From positions 62,001 through 126,000 of the forward strand of contig NZ_BAKJ01000003.1 in NCBI RefSeq assembly GCF_000614125.1: a stretch of 64,000 bases of DNA, written 5' to 3'. Positions 8,676 through 18,170 of this stretch are shown piece by piece. Origin of the DNA: Bacteroides rodentium JCM 16496. GTDB taxonomy: Bacteria > Bacteroidota > Bacteroidia > Bacteroidales > Bacteroidaceae. Position numbers and translations under genes: made by a program. The notes beneath the pieces are model-generated. The model searched no databases and was not told where the DNA came from. It saw only the letters and a list, made by a program, of their open reading frames with translations. Positions within the stretch are counted from its first letter, which is position 1; every line of letters starts with the position of its first letter.

Positions 8676-10030
8676 CTATTTAATGGGGGTTACGCTGGCG
8701 GTATCGACCTTTCCCTTGAAGAAGTCCTCTTTCTTGCGCTTTTCCCTGATGTCCTTCAGCCAGTTTTCGGCGGCATTGTACCGGTTGTCTTCTCCGATGA
8801 TGGGAACCCCGTCCGCATCCACTTCCTGCACTTTGTCCTTACCGTTTTTCGGACGGGTTTTCAGGTAGGCCGTTAGGTATTGCTCTGCCTTGGATGTATC
8901 TTTCAGATAGTAATAATAAACGAAGGCCGTGTCGTAGAGCAGTCTGTGTTTTTGCCGGTCGTATTTCTCGTATTGTGTCAGGAGGGCGTTTGCCTGGTCT
9001 GTATATTGGAGTGCCATCTTATAGCAGTCCACAAGCCCTACGTATAAGCGGGACATGACACTGTCGCTGGGCATGGCCAGGTTTACGGCTTGTTCCAGAT
9101 ATTCCACGCCTTCTTCCTTCCACGAGGTCTTGGAGCAGGCGCGTCCCAGGTAGTAGAGCACATTTATATTGGACTGGTCATCTTTAAGGGCGTGTTCCAG
9201 TACATCGTGCGCTGTGTAGAAGTCTTCGACAGCATAATAACTGATGCCCGCATAGAAGCAGGTTTGGAAACTGCTGTCTTGTTCTTGCAGTAGCTGTTCA
9301 TATCTCTCTATGGCTTTGGGGTAATCTTTGTTCAGGCAATAGGCTTGCGCATTGACACGGTTCACCAGGATGTTGGTGGAGTCTATGCCGCGGTATTTTT
9401 CTGTCACCTCGATAGCATCGTCATATTGGTGTCCGGCAACGTAGATGTTTCCCAGTTTGGCGGCAGACAGGTAGTCGTTGGGGAATCTTCTCTGTATGTC
9501 GGTATAGGCATCTATGATGCGTTCTATCTCCGTATTGTCATACACATGTATCATGTTTTCTGCCCTGAGGTGCAGCACGTAGCGGAGCTGTCATGCTCTG
9601 CCAGCAGGTTACTTTCTTTTAGTGCTTCGCGGTGTTTTTTCATACTCATCAGCATGCCGATGTACTGGAGGCGGACGTATTTGTTATCCGGATTGATGGT
9701 GAGGGCTTCTTGATAGTAATTCAGCGCTTCTCCATATTTGGCAAGCGACTTGCAGCATTCGGCAGCTTCGATGTAGGCACGTGGGTTGAGCGAGTCTTGT
9801 GTCACAATTTCTTGAAAGACGCTCAAGGCTTCCGGATTGTTTCCCAGTCCTTTCAATGCTTTCCCTTTTTGATAGAGCAGGGGGAGGCTGGGAGCAGCCT
9901 CTTGTTCTATCAGTTTTAAGGCTGTTTCATAATCGTAGTTTGACATTGCCTCCTGAATGGGGTTGGTGTTCTGTGCTGTCAGAAGTGTACAGCAGATGCT
10001 GAAGCATAGAGTGATAAAAAGTTTTCGCAT
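8676..10030 (-). CDS. Secreted tetratricopeptide repeat protein (one-base frameshift)
   Basis: The repaired protein is 451 residues, with a signal peptide (MRKLFITLCFSICCTLLTAQ) followed by TPR units along almost all of its length, for example ALKGLGNNPEALSVFQEIV, YGEALNYYQEALTINPDN and YAVEDFYTAHDVLEHALKDD. TPRs are protein-protein docking modules; the partner cannot be inferred. The frame breaks near 9583; adding one G after GCTAC joins AEHDSSAT to VLHLRAENM. It lies between the methylmalonyl-CoA decarboxylase operon and the amylase gene, with a terminator on each side, so it is transcribed alone. Periplasmic assembly or scaffolding is the likely role. Confidence 0.8.
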
Positions 10031-10130
10031 ACAGTCTCTCTTTAATATGATGATTAAACTGACTGCAAGTTACTAAAAAGAATGCTTTTACGAAATAATC
10101 GTAGTGAGGGTTTAGATAGATTAACAAATA

Positions 10131-10154
10131 AAGCCCCTTCTCACGAAGGGGCTT
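10131..10154 (-). terminator. Terminator of the mmd operon
   Basis: AAGCCCCTT pairs with AAGGGGCTT around a short loop (TCTCACG side), 50 bp after the mmdB stop; the minus strand then reads TTTATTTGTT. Confidence 0.85.
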
Positions 10155-10204
10155 CAAACATAAACAGTTAAAATCCACTCCAAATGAATGGAGCGAAAGA
10201 AGTA

Positions 10205-11365
10205 TTACATTAAGAATCCTAACAAAATACCGGCTGCTACTGCAGAACCGATTACACCGGCAACGTTCGGACCCATGGCATGCATCAACAAGTAGTTGGT
10301 CGGGTCGTATTCCAGACCTACTACTTGGGAGATACGTGCGGAGTCGGGTACGGCAGATACACCTGCATTACCAATCAACGGATTAATCTTATTGTCTTTC
10401 TTCAAGAAGATATTGAAAATCTTAACGAAGAGTACACCGGACGTAGTAGCGATGATGAATGACAATGCGCCGAGGAAGAATATCAAGATAGAATCCAATG
10501 TCAGGAACTCGGATGCTTGTGTGGAGGCACCTACTGTCAGACCCAGCAAAATGGTGATAGTATCAATCAACGGACCGCTGGCGGTATTGGCCAAACGACG
10601 TGTCACACCACTTTCCTTCAACAGATTACCGAAAAACAGCATACCCAGCAAGGGCAGACCGGACGGAACCAAGAAGGTAGTGAGCAGCAAACCTACAATC
10701 GGGAAAATGACTTTCTCTGTATGAGAAACCACGCGCGGCGGTTTCATACGGATGAGGCGTTCTTTCTTGTTGGTCAGCAGGCGCATGATGGGCGGTTGTA
10801 TCACCGGTACCAGCGCCATGTAGGAATAGGCTGATACCGCAATGGCACCCATCAGGTTAGGAGCCAGTTTGGACGAGAGGAAGATGGCGGTCGGACCATC
10901 GGCACCACCGATGATGCCGATTGCACCGGCTTGCATGGGGTCGAATCCCAATCCAAGGGCAATCATGTATGCACCGAAAATACCGAATTGTGCAGCCGCA
11001 CCGATAAGCATCAGCTTAGGGTTCGAAATCAAGGCGGAGAAGTCCGTCATGGCACCGATACCCAGGAAAATGAGTGGTGGATACCATCCGGATGTCACTC
11101 CCTGATACAGAATGTTTAGTACAGAACCTTCTTCATAGATACCGACTTTCAGTCCGGCCTCCATGTTGAAGGGAATATTACCGATAAGCATACCGAAACC
11201 TATAGGAATCAGCAACATCGGCTCAAATTCCTTGGCTACAGCCAAGTATATGAAGAACAAACCTACCAGGAGCATTACCACGTGTCCCACCGTTGCATTG
11301 GCAAAACCCGTATAAGTCCAGAAGTCGGCAAGGTTGTTTCCTAAGAATGTGATAAATTCTCCCAT
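10205..11365 (-). CDS. mmdB: Sodium-pumping decarboxylase beta subunit (methylmalonyl-CoA decarboxylase)
   Basis: The roughly 386-residue integral membrane protein carries out decarboxylation of carboxybiotin coupled to Na+ export. It has about nine membrane segments and the family hallmarks GIGAMTDFSALISNPK, GAIGIIGGADGPTAIF (with the conserved Asp) and the C-terminal DPTNYLLMHAMGPNVAGVIG. The ATG at 11365 is preferred to the TTG three codons upstream, leaving one base after the mmdC stop. It is the last gene of mce-mmdA-mmdD-mmdC-mmdB. The same fold serves oxaloacetate and glutaconyl-CoA decarboxylases; neighbours point to methylmalonyl-CoA. Confidence 0.94.
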   Translation of the reverse strand: MGEFITFLGNNLADFWTYTGFANATVGHVVMLLVGLFFIYLAVAKEFEPMLLIPIGFGMLIGNIPFNMEAGLKVGIYEEGSVLNILYQGVTSGWYPPLIFLGIGAMTDFSALISNPKLMLIGAAAQFGIFGAYMIALGLGFDPMQAGAIGIIGGADGPTAIFLSSKLAPNLMGAIAVSAYSYMALVPVIQPPIMRLLTNKKERLIRMKPPRVVSHTEKVIFPIVGLLLTTFLVPSGLPLLGMLFFGNLLKESGVTRRLANTASGPLIDTITILLGLTVGASTQASEFLTLDSILIFFLGALSFIIATTSGVLFVKIFNIFLKKDNKINPLIGNAGVSAVPDSARISQVVGLEYDPTNYLLMHAMGPNVAGVIGSAVAAGILLGFLM

Positions 11366-11366
11366 A

Positions 11367-11798
11367 TTATTCAATAATTACGAGGTCAGTACCTTCGAGA
11401 ACGGAGTCTCCTTTATTAACATTGATAGCAGTAATCTTACCGTCTTTGTCGGCATTGATGTTATTCTCCATCTTCATGGCTTCCAGAATGATGATGACCT
11501 GGCCTTTCTTCACGGTGTCGCCAACATTCACTTTGATGTCGAGGATGACACCGGGCAGCGGAGATTTCACTCCGGATTTTCCAGTAGAGGGAGCAGCCGG
11601 CTTAACCACCTGGGTGGTAGGAGCAGCCGGAGCAGTGGAGGCAGGACGTACTATTGGTTTGACAGCCACTTTCGGCGCCTTCTCCATTTCAACCTTGTAG
11701 GGAGTACCGTTCACTTCTACGTGAGCGATATTATCTTCGATATCTCCAATGGCAACCTTATATACGTTACCGTTAATCTTATATTTATATTCTTTCAT
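11367..11798 (-). CDS. mmdC: Biotin carboxyl carrier subunit of methylmalonyl-CoA decarboxylase
   Basis: The 143-residue protein has a short N-terminal region, a flexible Pro/Ala-rich linker (about residues 50-72) and a C-terminal biotinyl domain with the biotinylation motif EAMKMEN, modified at Lys109. It shuttles the carboxyl group from the MmdA carboxyltransferase to the MmdB membrane decarboxylase. It lies 24 bp after mmdD and one base before mmdB, so the three are tightly co-transcribed. Confidence 0.95.
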   Translation of the reverse strand: MKEYKYKINGNVYKVAIGDIEDNIAHVEVNGTPYKVEMEKAPKVAVKPIVRPASTAPAAPTTQVVKPAAPSTGKSGVKSPLPGVILDIKVNVGDTVKKGQVIIILEAMKMENNINADKDGKITAINVNKGDSVLEGTDLVIIE

Positions 11799-11822
11799 CG
11801 TTTTATCTTATTATAGGTGACT

Positions 11823-12752
11823 TTACTTTCTGGGAGTTTCACGCAACGTATAAATCTTCGAACTCCACGGTGAATAACTACGTTTTACACGGGTAATGGT
11901 AAGTATGGTATCTTCCACGTCGTGTACATCGCTTTGCATCTCGTGCATAGCCATGGCAATGGCAGCGAATACTTCTCCCGGGGCCTCGCCGAGTTTCTTC
12001 TCTTTGGCTTCCTGCTTGTCGGTGATGCCTTTCGCTTTCATGGCATTACGCTTGCTGAGGCTGACAGATGCCTTACCGATAATCTTGAAGGAGATATAAA
12101 GAAGAATCAAACCGCAGAATACGACGCTCATGGCGGAAATGGCCATACCGATACCTATGCTGTCGTGCTCTTCAAACTTTTCCATCTTGGCATTGCTGTC
12201 GATGGTCTTGTTGTTGGTACTCGGAGTGACATATTTATCTTCGCTTCCACCCTTTACTTCCCATTGGTCGGCTGCATCGCTGACACGGGCATACGACTGG
12301 TTGGCTTTTAAAGTACCGGCAGGCACTATGACTTGATCAAGCAATTTCTTGCCGGAATCATACAGCCCAATCCAGTTGGCGTTTGTGGCATCCAGTTTAA
12401 AGTTCGTGTGGAATGTACCGCGTCTCGGAGCTCCATCTGCCCAGAAAAGTGCATGTTGACGTGGTTTTACCAGTGTCAGCACATCACCTTTGGGGATGAA
12501 ATAACTGGTAGTATCACCCGGCTGGCTGCTGAATTTCAGATAGCAACCTGCAAGGTCGGCGCTGCCGTATGATCTGTTGAATATTTCAATCCATGCGCTA
12601 TGTATACCGTAGTCATCCTGATAGTTGCTTTCGTTGTTGACCAGCACTTCATTCAGTAACAATTTGTTGTTCGATTTCTGTTCTTGGCAAGAAGAGCAGA
12701 AGCCTAACACCAGCATCAATGAAAGGAATATTCCGATTTTTGTTTTATTCAT
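11823..12752 (-). CDS. mmdD: Decarboxylase gamma/delta subunit fused to a lamin-tail domain (lipoprotein)
   Basis: The 309-residue protein begins with a lipoprotein signal (LSLMLVLGFCSSC); the start at 12752 puts this signal at the N terminus. Residues about 30-145 resemble a lamin-tail domain (LLLNEVLVNN, AWIEIFNRS, GCYLKFSS). After a linker, one membrane helix (GMAISAMSVVFCGLILLYIS) and a charged cytoplasmic tail match the OadG family, whose small subunits anchor the decarboxylase complex at the membrane. The N-terminal lipid anchor plus extracytoplasmic domain is a large extension compared with the roughly 80-120-residue OadG proteins of other phyla. The outer domain's function is unknown; binding to envelope or other complexes is a guess. 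Confidence 0.85.
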   Translation of the reverse strand: MNKTKIGIFLSLMLVLGFCSSCQEQKSNNKLLLNEVLVNNESNYQDDYGIHSAWIEIFNRSYGSADLAGCYLKFSSQPGDTTSYFIPKGDVLTLVKPRQHALFWADGAPRRGTFHTNFKLDATNANWIGLYDSGKKLLDQVIVPAGTLKANQSYARVSDAADQWEVKGGSEDKYVTPSTNNKTIDSNAKMEKFEEHDSIGIGMAISAMSVVFCGLILLYISFKIIGKASVSLSKRNAMKAKGITDKQEAKEKKLGEAPGEVFAAIAMAMHEMQSDVHDVEDTILTITRVKRSYSPWSSKIYTLRETPRK

Positions 12753-12783
12753 AATCGTTCTTGTTTTAGTGTAAAAAGCCTGA

Positions 12784-14337
12784 TTACAAAGGAATATTAC
12801 CATGCTTCTTAGCCGGATTGGACAACTTCTTGGTTTGCAGCTGCTGCAGGGCGCGGATGATGCGGAAACGTGTGTTGCGCGGTTCGATTACATCGTCGAT
12901 GTAACCATACTTGGCTGCATTGTAAGGATTGGCAAACAGTTTGGTGTATTCGGCTTCTTTCTCTGCCAGGAATTGAGCCGGATTTTCCTGCTCTTTGGCT
13001 TCGCGGGCATACAATACCTCTACGGCACCTGCGCCACCCATTACGGCGATTTCGGCAGTAGGCCATGCGTAGTTCATGTCGCCACGCAGCTGCTTACAGC
13101 TCATCACGATGTGCGAACCACCGTAGGACTTACGCAGTGTGATGGTAACCTTGGGTACAGTAGCTTCACCGTATGCATACAGCAGCTTGGCACCGTGCAG
13201 GATGACGCCGTTGTACTCCTGACCGGTTCCCGGAAGGAATCCCGGTACGTCTACCAATGATACGATAGGAATATTGAAGGCGTCGCAGAAACGGACGAAG
13301 CGTGCGCCCTTGCGGGATGCGTTACTGTCGAGCACACCTGCCAGATACTTCGGCTGGTTGGCAACGATACCCACGGACTGGCCGTTGAAGCGTGCGAAAC
13401 CGATAATGATATTCTTTGAATAGTCTTTCTGAATTTCGAGGAACTCACCGTTGTCCACAATGGCACCGATAACTTCGTACATATCGTACGGCTTGTTCGG
13501 ATTGTCGGGAATAATCTCGTTCAGGGAGTCTTCCAGACGGTCGATGGGGTCTGTGCAATCAATGTAAGGAGCTTCTTCCAGATTGTTTTGAGGAATGTAA
13601 CTCAAGAGCTTGCGGATGAGTGCAAGACCTTCTTCTTCAGTCTGTGCAGTGAAATGAGTAACACCTGATTTGGTGGAGTGAACGCTCGCGCCACCCAGGT
13701 TTTCCTGGCTTACATCTTCGCCGGTTACAGTCTTTACTACCTTCGGACCGGTAAGGAACATGTAGGATGTACCTTCCATCATCAGCGTGAAGTCTGTCAA
13801 TGCAGGAGAGTAAACGGCACCACCGGCACAAGGACCGAAAATACCGGAAATCTGCGGAATGACACCCGAAGCAAGGATGTTGCGCTGGAAGATTTCAGCG
13901 TAACCCGCCAAGGCATTGATACCTTCCTGGATACGTGCGCCACCCGAGTCGTTGATACCGATACACGGAGCACCCATTTTCATGGCTTGGTCCATAATTT
14001 TACAGATTTTCAGAGACATGGTTTCGGACAGTGAACCGGCAGAAACCGTGAAGTCCTGTGCGAAGATATAAACCAGACGGCCTTCGATTGTACCGCAACC
14101 GGTTACCACACCGTCACCGGGGTAGTGTTTCTTTTCCATGCCGAAGTTGGTGCATCTATGTTCTACGAACATGTCCATTTCTTCGAAACTGCCTTCGTCG
14201 AGAAGCATGGCTATGCGCTCGCGAGCTGTATATTTACCCTTCTCGTGTTGCTTTGCAATCGCTTTTTCACCACCACCGAGACGTGCTGCAGCGCGGCGGT
14301 CTATAAGCTCTTTAATCTTTTCAAGTTGATTACTCAT
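12784..14337 (-). CDS. mmdA: Methylmalonyl-CoA decarboxylase alpha subunit (carboxyltransferase)
   Basis: The 517-residue cytoplasmic enzyme transfers the carboxyl group from (S)-methylmalonyl-CoA to the biotin on MmdC, giving propionyl-CoA. It shows the acyl-CoA carboxyltransferase crotonase-fold duplications: [35 protein letters not shown] and [16 protein letters not shown] in the N half; [26 protein letters not shown] and [11 protein letters not shown] in the C half. The same sequence type also occurs as a propionyl-CoA carboxylase beta chain, but the adjacent epimerase and Na+-pump subunits support the decarboxylase direction in succinate-to-propionate fermentation. The ATG at 14337 is well placed, 57 bp after mce. 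Confidence 0.93.
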   Translation of the reverse strand: MSNQLEKIKELIDRRAAARLGGGEKAIAKQHEKGKYTARERIAMLLDEGSFEEMDMFVEHRCTNFGMEKKHYPGDGVVTGCGTIEGRLVYIFAQDFTVSAGSLSETMSLKICKIMDQAMKMGAPCIGINDSGGARIQEGINALAGYAEIFQRNILASGVIPQISGIFGPCAGGAVYSPALTDFTLMMEGTSYMFLTGPKVVKTVTGEDVSQENLGGASVHSTKSGVTHFTAQTEEEGLALIRKLLSYIPQNNLEEAPYIDCTDPIDRLEDSLNEIIPDNPNKPYDMYEVIGAIVDNGEFLEIQKDYSKNIIIGFARFNGQSVGIVANQPKYLAGVLDSNASRKGARFVRFCDAFNIPIVSLVDVPGFLPGTGQEYNGVILHGAKLLYAYGEATVPKVTITLRKSYGGSHIVMSCKQLRGDMNYAWPTAEIAVMGGAGAVEVLYAREAKEQENPAQFLAEKEAEYTKLFANPYNAAKYGYIDDVIEPRNTRFRIIRALQQLQTKKLSNPAKKHGNIPL

Positions 14338-14394
14338 GAATTTATATTCTTTTAATGTTTATACAATTTATGGTTGGACGATTTACGGTCGTGC

Positions 14395-14811
14395 TTATTC
14401 CGGTTTCTCGCAAAGTTCAGTCAGAACGCCGAGGGTTGACTTCGGATGCAGGAATGCAATGTTCAGACCTTCTGCACCTTTGCGGGGAGCTTTGTCTATA
14501 AGGCGGATACCTTTCTCTTCGATTTCGGCAAGCGCACCGGCCACTCCGTCTTCTACGGCGAATGCAAGGTGGTGCATGCCACCGTTGCCGTTGTTCTTTT
14601 CGATGAACTTGGCAATTGTGCTTTCTGGAGAAGTCGGTTCCAGTAACTCAATTTTCACATCACCCACTTTCAGGAAAGCGGTTCTAACTTTCTGATCTTC
14701 CACGGTTTCGATGTTGTAGCATTTCAAACCTAAAACGTTTTCGTAGTACGGAAGGGCTTCTTCAATGCTCTTAACGGCAATGCCCAGATGCTCAATGTGT
14801 GAAATCTTCAT
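14395..14811 (-). CDS. mce: Methylmalonyl-CoA epimerase
   Basis: The 138-residue glyoxalase-fold metalloenzyme interconverts (R)- and (S)-methylmalonyl-CoA, linking methylmalonyl-CoA mutase to MmdA. Metal ligands are visible: His8 of ISHIEHLGIAV, the HHLAF histidine and the Glu near the end (LTELCE). The start at 14811 is chosen because MKISHIEHLGIAV is the conserved family beginning; the frame is open for 33 codons upstream but that part is low-complexity. It is the first gene of the operon, so the operon promoter should lie in 14812-14950. Confidence 0.96.
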   Translation of the reverse strand: MKISHIEHLGIAVKSIEEALPYYENVLGLKCYNIETVEDQKVRTAFLKVGDVKIELLEPTSPESTIAKFIEKNNGNGGMHHLAFAVEDGVAGALAEIEEKGIRLIDKAPRKGAEGLNIAFLHPKSTLGVLTELCEKPE

Positions 14812-14960
14812 AACTATATAAATTAATGTTAGTATTGTATCCTTTTTAATAAAGGTATAAAGCAGTACAAAGAAAGAGAATTCTTCCTTAATAAAGAAAT
14901 TTTTCATCAATTAATTAATGTGATTATTTGTAATAAGACGCCTGAATGGGAAATTTCCGG

Positions 14961-15048
14961 TTCTCTCCTTATTCTCTCTTTGTTTTCTCCCTGTATATGC
15001 AGAGGGAGCAGGTAGGGACTTGGTAGGGAGCAGACAAGGAGTAGGCAG
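14961..15048. repeat. Degenerate 22-bp-period array upstream of tolC
   Basis: Two C/T-rich units start at 14961 and 14983 (TTCTCTCCT, TTTTCTCCC) and two G/A-rich units at 15005 and 15027 (GGAGCAGG, GGAGCAGA), all exactly 22 bp apart. The second half is roughly the complement of the first. The match is much weaker than in the three clear arrays elsewhere in the window, so it may be chance. It lies 85-170 bp before a sigma-54 promoter, where enhancer sites usually sit. Confidence 0.35.
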
Positions 15049-15130
15049 GATTGCAGATATCGTTCGCTAACGGACATCCCCACTGTCCGAAAATGAACAC
15101 TTACCCCTCTATGGAACCTTTCCGGCCACT

Positions 15131-15145
15131 TGGCACACTCTTTGC
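15131..15145 (+). promoter_or_regulatory. Sigma-54 promoter of tolC
   Basis: TGGCAC, five bases, then TTGC is an exact match to the -24/-12 sigma-54 core, 33 bp before the tolC ATG. An upstream imperfect dyad with arms GGACA and TGTCC (15074-15094) could be an activator site. The downstream NtrC-type gene is the obvious candidate activator. Confidence 0.8.
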
Positions 15146-15177
15146 TTTTCTGTTTGCGACAATTTTAAAGATTGAAC

Positions 15178-16665
15178 ATGAAAAAGAATATTTTACTTGC
15201 TGCTTGCTTTTTGATGCCGTTGGCAACCATGGCGCAGAATGATACTTTGGGACATGAACGCAATATTACGCTGTCGGAGGCCATTGTACTGGCCCGCACG
15301 CAGTCTGTGGATGCTGCCGTGGCATTGAATGAATTGAAAACCGCGTATTGGGAATACCGTACATTCCGTGCGGACTTGTTGCCGGAAGTGAATTTCACCG
15401 GTACACTGCCCAACTATAACAAGTCCTACAGTACCTACCAGAATTCCGACGGCTCCTATAGCTTTGTCCGCAACAATACACTGGGGCTGTCCGGCCAGCT
15501 TTCGGTAGACCAGAACATTTGGTTTACGGGGGGTAAACTGTCACTGGCTTCTTCGCTGGATTATCTCAAACAGCTGGGCTCCGGGGGAGAGAAGCAGTTC
15601 ATGTCAGTCCCCGTGAGCCTGGAGTTGACGCAGCCGGTCTTCGGAGTGAATACTTTGAAGTGGAACCGCCGTATAGAGCCCGTACGCTATGCCGAGGCAA
15701 AGGCCGAGTTCATTTCAGCTACGGAAGAGGTGACGATGAAAACCATCACTTATTTCTTTCAACTGTTGCTGGCCAAAGAATCGCTCGCTACCGCCATGCA
15801 GAACAAAGTGAATGCCGACCGCCTTTATGAAGTGGCCATAGCCAAACGTAAGATGGGACAGATATCCGAGAATGATTTGCTGCAGCTTAAACTGAATTCA
15901 TTGCAGGGCAAGGCCGACGTGACTGAGGCAGAGAGCAACCTGAATGCAAAAATGTTCCAGCTCCGTTCTTTCCTCGGGGTGTCCGAGCAGGAAAGCCTGA
16001 ACCCGGTGTTGCCCGCCACTGTTCCCGATATAAAGATGGAGTATGACCGTGTGCTGAACAAGGCACTGGAACGCAACTCCTTTGCACAGAACATCCGTCG
16101 CCGCCAGCTCGAAGCTGATTATGAAGTGGCAACGGCACGCGGAAACCTGCGCAGCATCGACCTCTTTGCCAGTGTGGGCTATACGGGGCAGAACCATGAA
16201 TTCTCTTCAGCCTACCGGGACTTGCTTGACAATCAGATTGTGCAGGTGGGCGTCAAGATTCCTATCCTTGACTGGGGCAAGCGCCGTGGAAAGGTAAGGG
16301 TGGCAAAGAGCAACCGTGAAGTGGTCTTGTCCAGAATCCGTCAGGAACAGATGGACTTTAACCAGGACATCTTTTTGCTGGTGGCTAACTTCAACAACCA
16401 GGCGCAACAGCTGGACATAGCCGAAGAGGCGGATGTCATTGCTGAGAAGCGTTACAAGACCAGTGTGGAGACCTTTATGATAGGTAAAATCAGCACACTG
16501 GACCTGAATGATGCACAGAACTCTAAGGACGAAGCCCGTCAAAAGCATATTTCAGAGTTGTACTACTATTGGTATTACTTCTATCAGCTCCGCAGCTTGA
16601 CCCTTTGGGATTTTGAACGCGATACGGAATTGGAAGCTGATTTTGAAGAGGTGGTAAGAGGATAA
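15178..16665 (+). CDS. TolC-family outer membrane efflux protein
   Basis: The 495-residue protein has a signal peptide (MKKNILLAACFLMPLATMAQ) and the two tandem OEP repeats typical of TolC: long helical stretches rich in Ala, Glu and Asn (YAEAKAEFISATEEVTMKTITYFFQLLLAKESL; RQEQMDFNQDIFLLVANFNNQ is the second-repeat counterpart) separated by beta segments. It would form the trimeric outer-membrane duct of an efflux or secretion pump. No inner-membrane pump or periplasmic adaptor is adjacent. The start at 15178 is preferred to an upstream TTG. The gene is preceded by a sigma-54 promoter and followed by an NtrC/NtrB-type pair, suggesting envelope-stress-type control of a single exit duct. Confidence 0.92.
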   Translation: MKKNILLAACFLMPLATMAQNDTLGHERNITLSEAIVLARTQSVDAAVALNELKTAYWEYRTFRADLLPEVNFTGTLPNYNKSYSTYQNSDGSYSFVRNNTLGLSGQLSVDQNIWFTGGKLSLASSLDYLKQLGSGGEKQFMSVPVSLELTQPVFGVNTLKWNRRIEPVRYAEAKAEFISATEEVTMKTITYFFQLLLAKESLATAMQNKVNADRLYEVAIAKRKMGQISENDLLQLKLNSLQGKADVTEAESNLNAKMFQLRSFLGVSEQESLNPVLPATVPDIKMEYDRVLNKALERNSFAQNIRRRQLEADYEVATARGNLRSIDLFASVGYTGQNHEFSSAYRDLLDNQIVQVGVKIPILDWGKRRGKVRVAKSNREVVLSRIRQEQMDFNQDIFLLVANFNNQAQQLDIAEEADVIAEKRYKTSVETFMIGKISTLDLNDAQNSKDEARQKHISELYYYWYYFYQLRSLTLWDFERDTELEADFEEVVRG

Positions 16666-16681
16666 GTCGACGGGTTGCAAG

Positions 16682-16756
16682 TGATAAGTTATGAGTCGTT
16701 TGCCGGTAAAAGCGCCGTATATGCGATATTATAGGTAAATAACTTATAACTTATCA
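16682..16756. repeat. Inverted repeat between tolC and the regulator gene
   Basis: TGATAAGTTAT (16682-16692) is exactly complementary to 16746-16756, with 53 bases between. It sits just after the tolC stop and may be a weak terminator or mRNA-end structure. Confidence 0.4.
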
Positions 16757-16778
16757 TTCATAACTCTGCTTTTTTACT

Positions 16779-16786
16779 TATTTTTG
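16779..16786 (+). promoter_or_regulatory. -7 box (TATTTTTG) of the NtrC-type gene
   Basis: TATTTTTG fits TAnnTTTG, 22 bp before the ATG. It would let the regulator pair be made from a housekeeping promoter independently of the sigma-54 tolC promoter. Confidence 0.55.
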
Positions 16787-16808
16787 CGGGAAACAAACTG
16801 CAATTTTT

Positions 16809-18170
16809 ATGATACTGATAATAGACGACGATAGTGCTGTGCGTTCTTCCCTCAGCTTTATGCTGAAGCGTGCCGGATATGAGGTGAAAACGGCTCCGGG
16901 TCCTCGCGAAGCTATGGACATAGTGAGGGCCGAAGCTCCCGCTTTGATTTTGATGGATATGAACTTCACTCTTTCCACTACCGGAGAAGAGGGACTCACC
17001 TTATTGAAGCAGGTAAAGGTGTTCCGTCCCGATGTGCCCGTTATTCTGATGACGGCATGGGGAAGTATCCAGCTTGCCGTGCAGGGTATGCAGGCCGGCG
17101 CATTCGACTTCATAACCAAGCCTTGGAACAATGCTGCTCTTTTGCAGCGCATCGAGACGGCCCTTGAGCTTACGGTCGCCCCGAAAGAGGTGCCGGAAGA
17201 GCAGACTACCGCATTGAATCGCAGCCATATTATAGGCAAGTCCAAAGGGCTGATGGAAGTGCTGAACACAGTGGCCCGCATAGCCCGTACCAATGCTTCG
17301 GTGCTGATTACGGGAGAAAGCGGAACGGGCAAGGAGCTGATTGCCGAAGCCATCCATATCAACAGCCAACGTGTGAAGCAGCCCTTTGTCAAGGTGAACC
17401 TCGGCGGCATCTCGCAGAGCTTGTTCGAGAGCGAGATGTTCGGCCATAAGAAAGGGGCGTTTACCGATGCCAGCGCCGACCGTATAGGGCGTTTTGAAAT
17501 GGCAAACAAAGGTACCATCTTCCTCGACGAGATTGGTGACCTCGACCCTTCCTGCCAGGTGAAACTGCTGCGCGTGCTTCAGGACCAGACATTCGAAGTG
17601 CTGGGCGATAGCCGTCCCCGCAAAGTTGATGTACGCGTCGTGTCCGCCACTAATGCAGACCTCCGCAAGATGGTGTCCGAACGTACTTTCCGTGAAGACC
17701 TCTTTTACCGTATCAACCTGATTACCGTAAAACTGCCCTCCTTGCGGGAGCGCCGTGAAGATATTCCTTTGCTGGCACGTCACTTTGCCGACCGTCAGGC
17801 AGAGGTGAATGGCTTGCCGCGTACGGATTTCTCGGCCGACGCTCTGAATTTCCTTTCCCGCCTGCCTTATCCGGGTAACATTCGTGAGTTGAAGAATCTG
17901 GTGGAGCGTACCATTCTGGTCAGCGGCAAGCCGGTGCTGGATGCCACGGATTTTGATGCCCAATATCTGCGTCACGACGAACCGGCCAAAGCTGCCGAAG
18001 GTACTTCTTTTGCAGGTATGACCTTGGATGAAATAGAGCGGCAGACTATCTTGCAGGCGTTGGAACAGCATAAAGGGAATCTCAGTCAGGTGGCAGTGTC
18101 ATTAGGCATCAGCCGCGCTGCGCTTTACAGACGTTTGGAGAAATATAATATTCAAGTCCCGTGCGCATAA
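16809..18170 (+). CDS. NtrC-family sigma-54-dependent response regulator
   Basis: The 453-residue protein has a receiver domain (Asp6-Asp8 acidic pocket, phosphoacceptor Asp50 in LILMDMNF, Lys in ITKPW), a central AAA+ domain with Walker A GESGTGKE, the sigma-54-contacting loop as GAFTDA rather than the usual GAFTGA, Walker B GTIFLDEIGDL and R-finger region FREDLFYRIN, and a Fis-type C-terminal helix-turn-helix (LSQVAVSLGISRAALYRRL). It should remodel RNA polymerase-sigma54 at promoters such as the one before tolC. The last 10 bases overlap the start of the kinase gene, showing translational coupling. Confidence 0.96.
   Translation: MILIIDDDSAVRSSLSFMLKRAGYEVKTAPGPREAMDIVRAEAPALILMDMNFTLSTTGEEGLTLLKQVKVFRPDVPVILMTAWGSIQLAVQGMQAGAFDFITKPWNNAALLQRIETALELTVAPKEVPEEQTTALNRSHIIGKSKGLMEVLNTVARIARTNASVLITGESGTGKELIAEAIHINSQRVKQPFVKVNLGGISQSLFESEMFGHKKGAFTDASADRIGRFEMANKGTIFLDEIGDLDPSCQVKLLRVLQDQTFEVLGDSRPRKVDVRVVSATNADLRKMVSERTFREDLFYRINLITVKLPSLRERREDIPLLARHFADRQAEVNGLPRTDFSADALNFLSRLPYPGNIRELKNLVERTILVSGKPVLDATDFDAQYLRHDEPAKAAEGTSFAGMTLDEIERQTILQALEQHKGNLSQVAVSLGISRAALYRRLEKYNIQVPCA

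Noticed and set aside
15051..15242. Small ORF of 63 codons overlapping the tolC start
   Set aside because: It covers the sigma-54 promoter and overlaps tolC in another frame, with no support.
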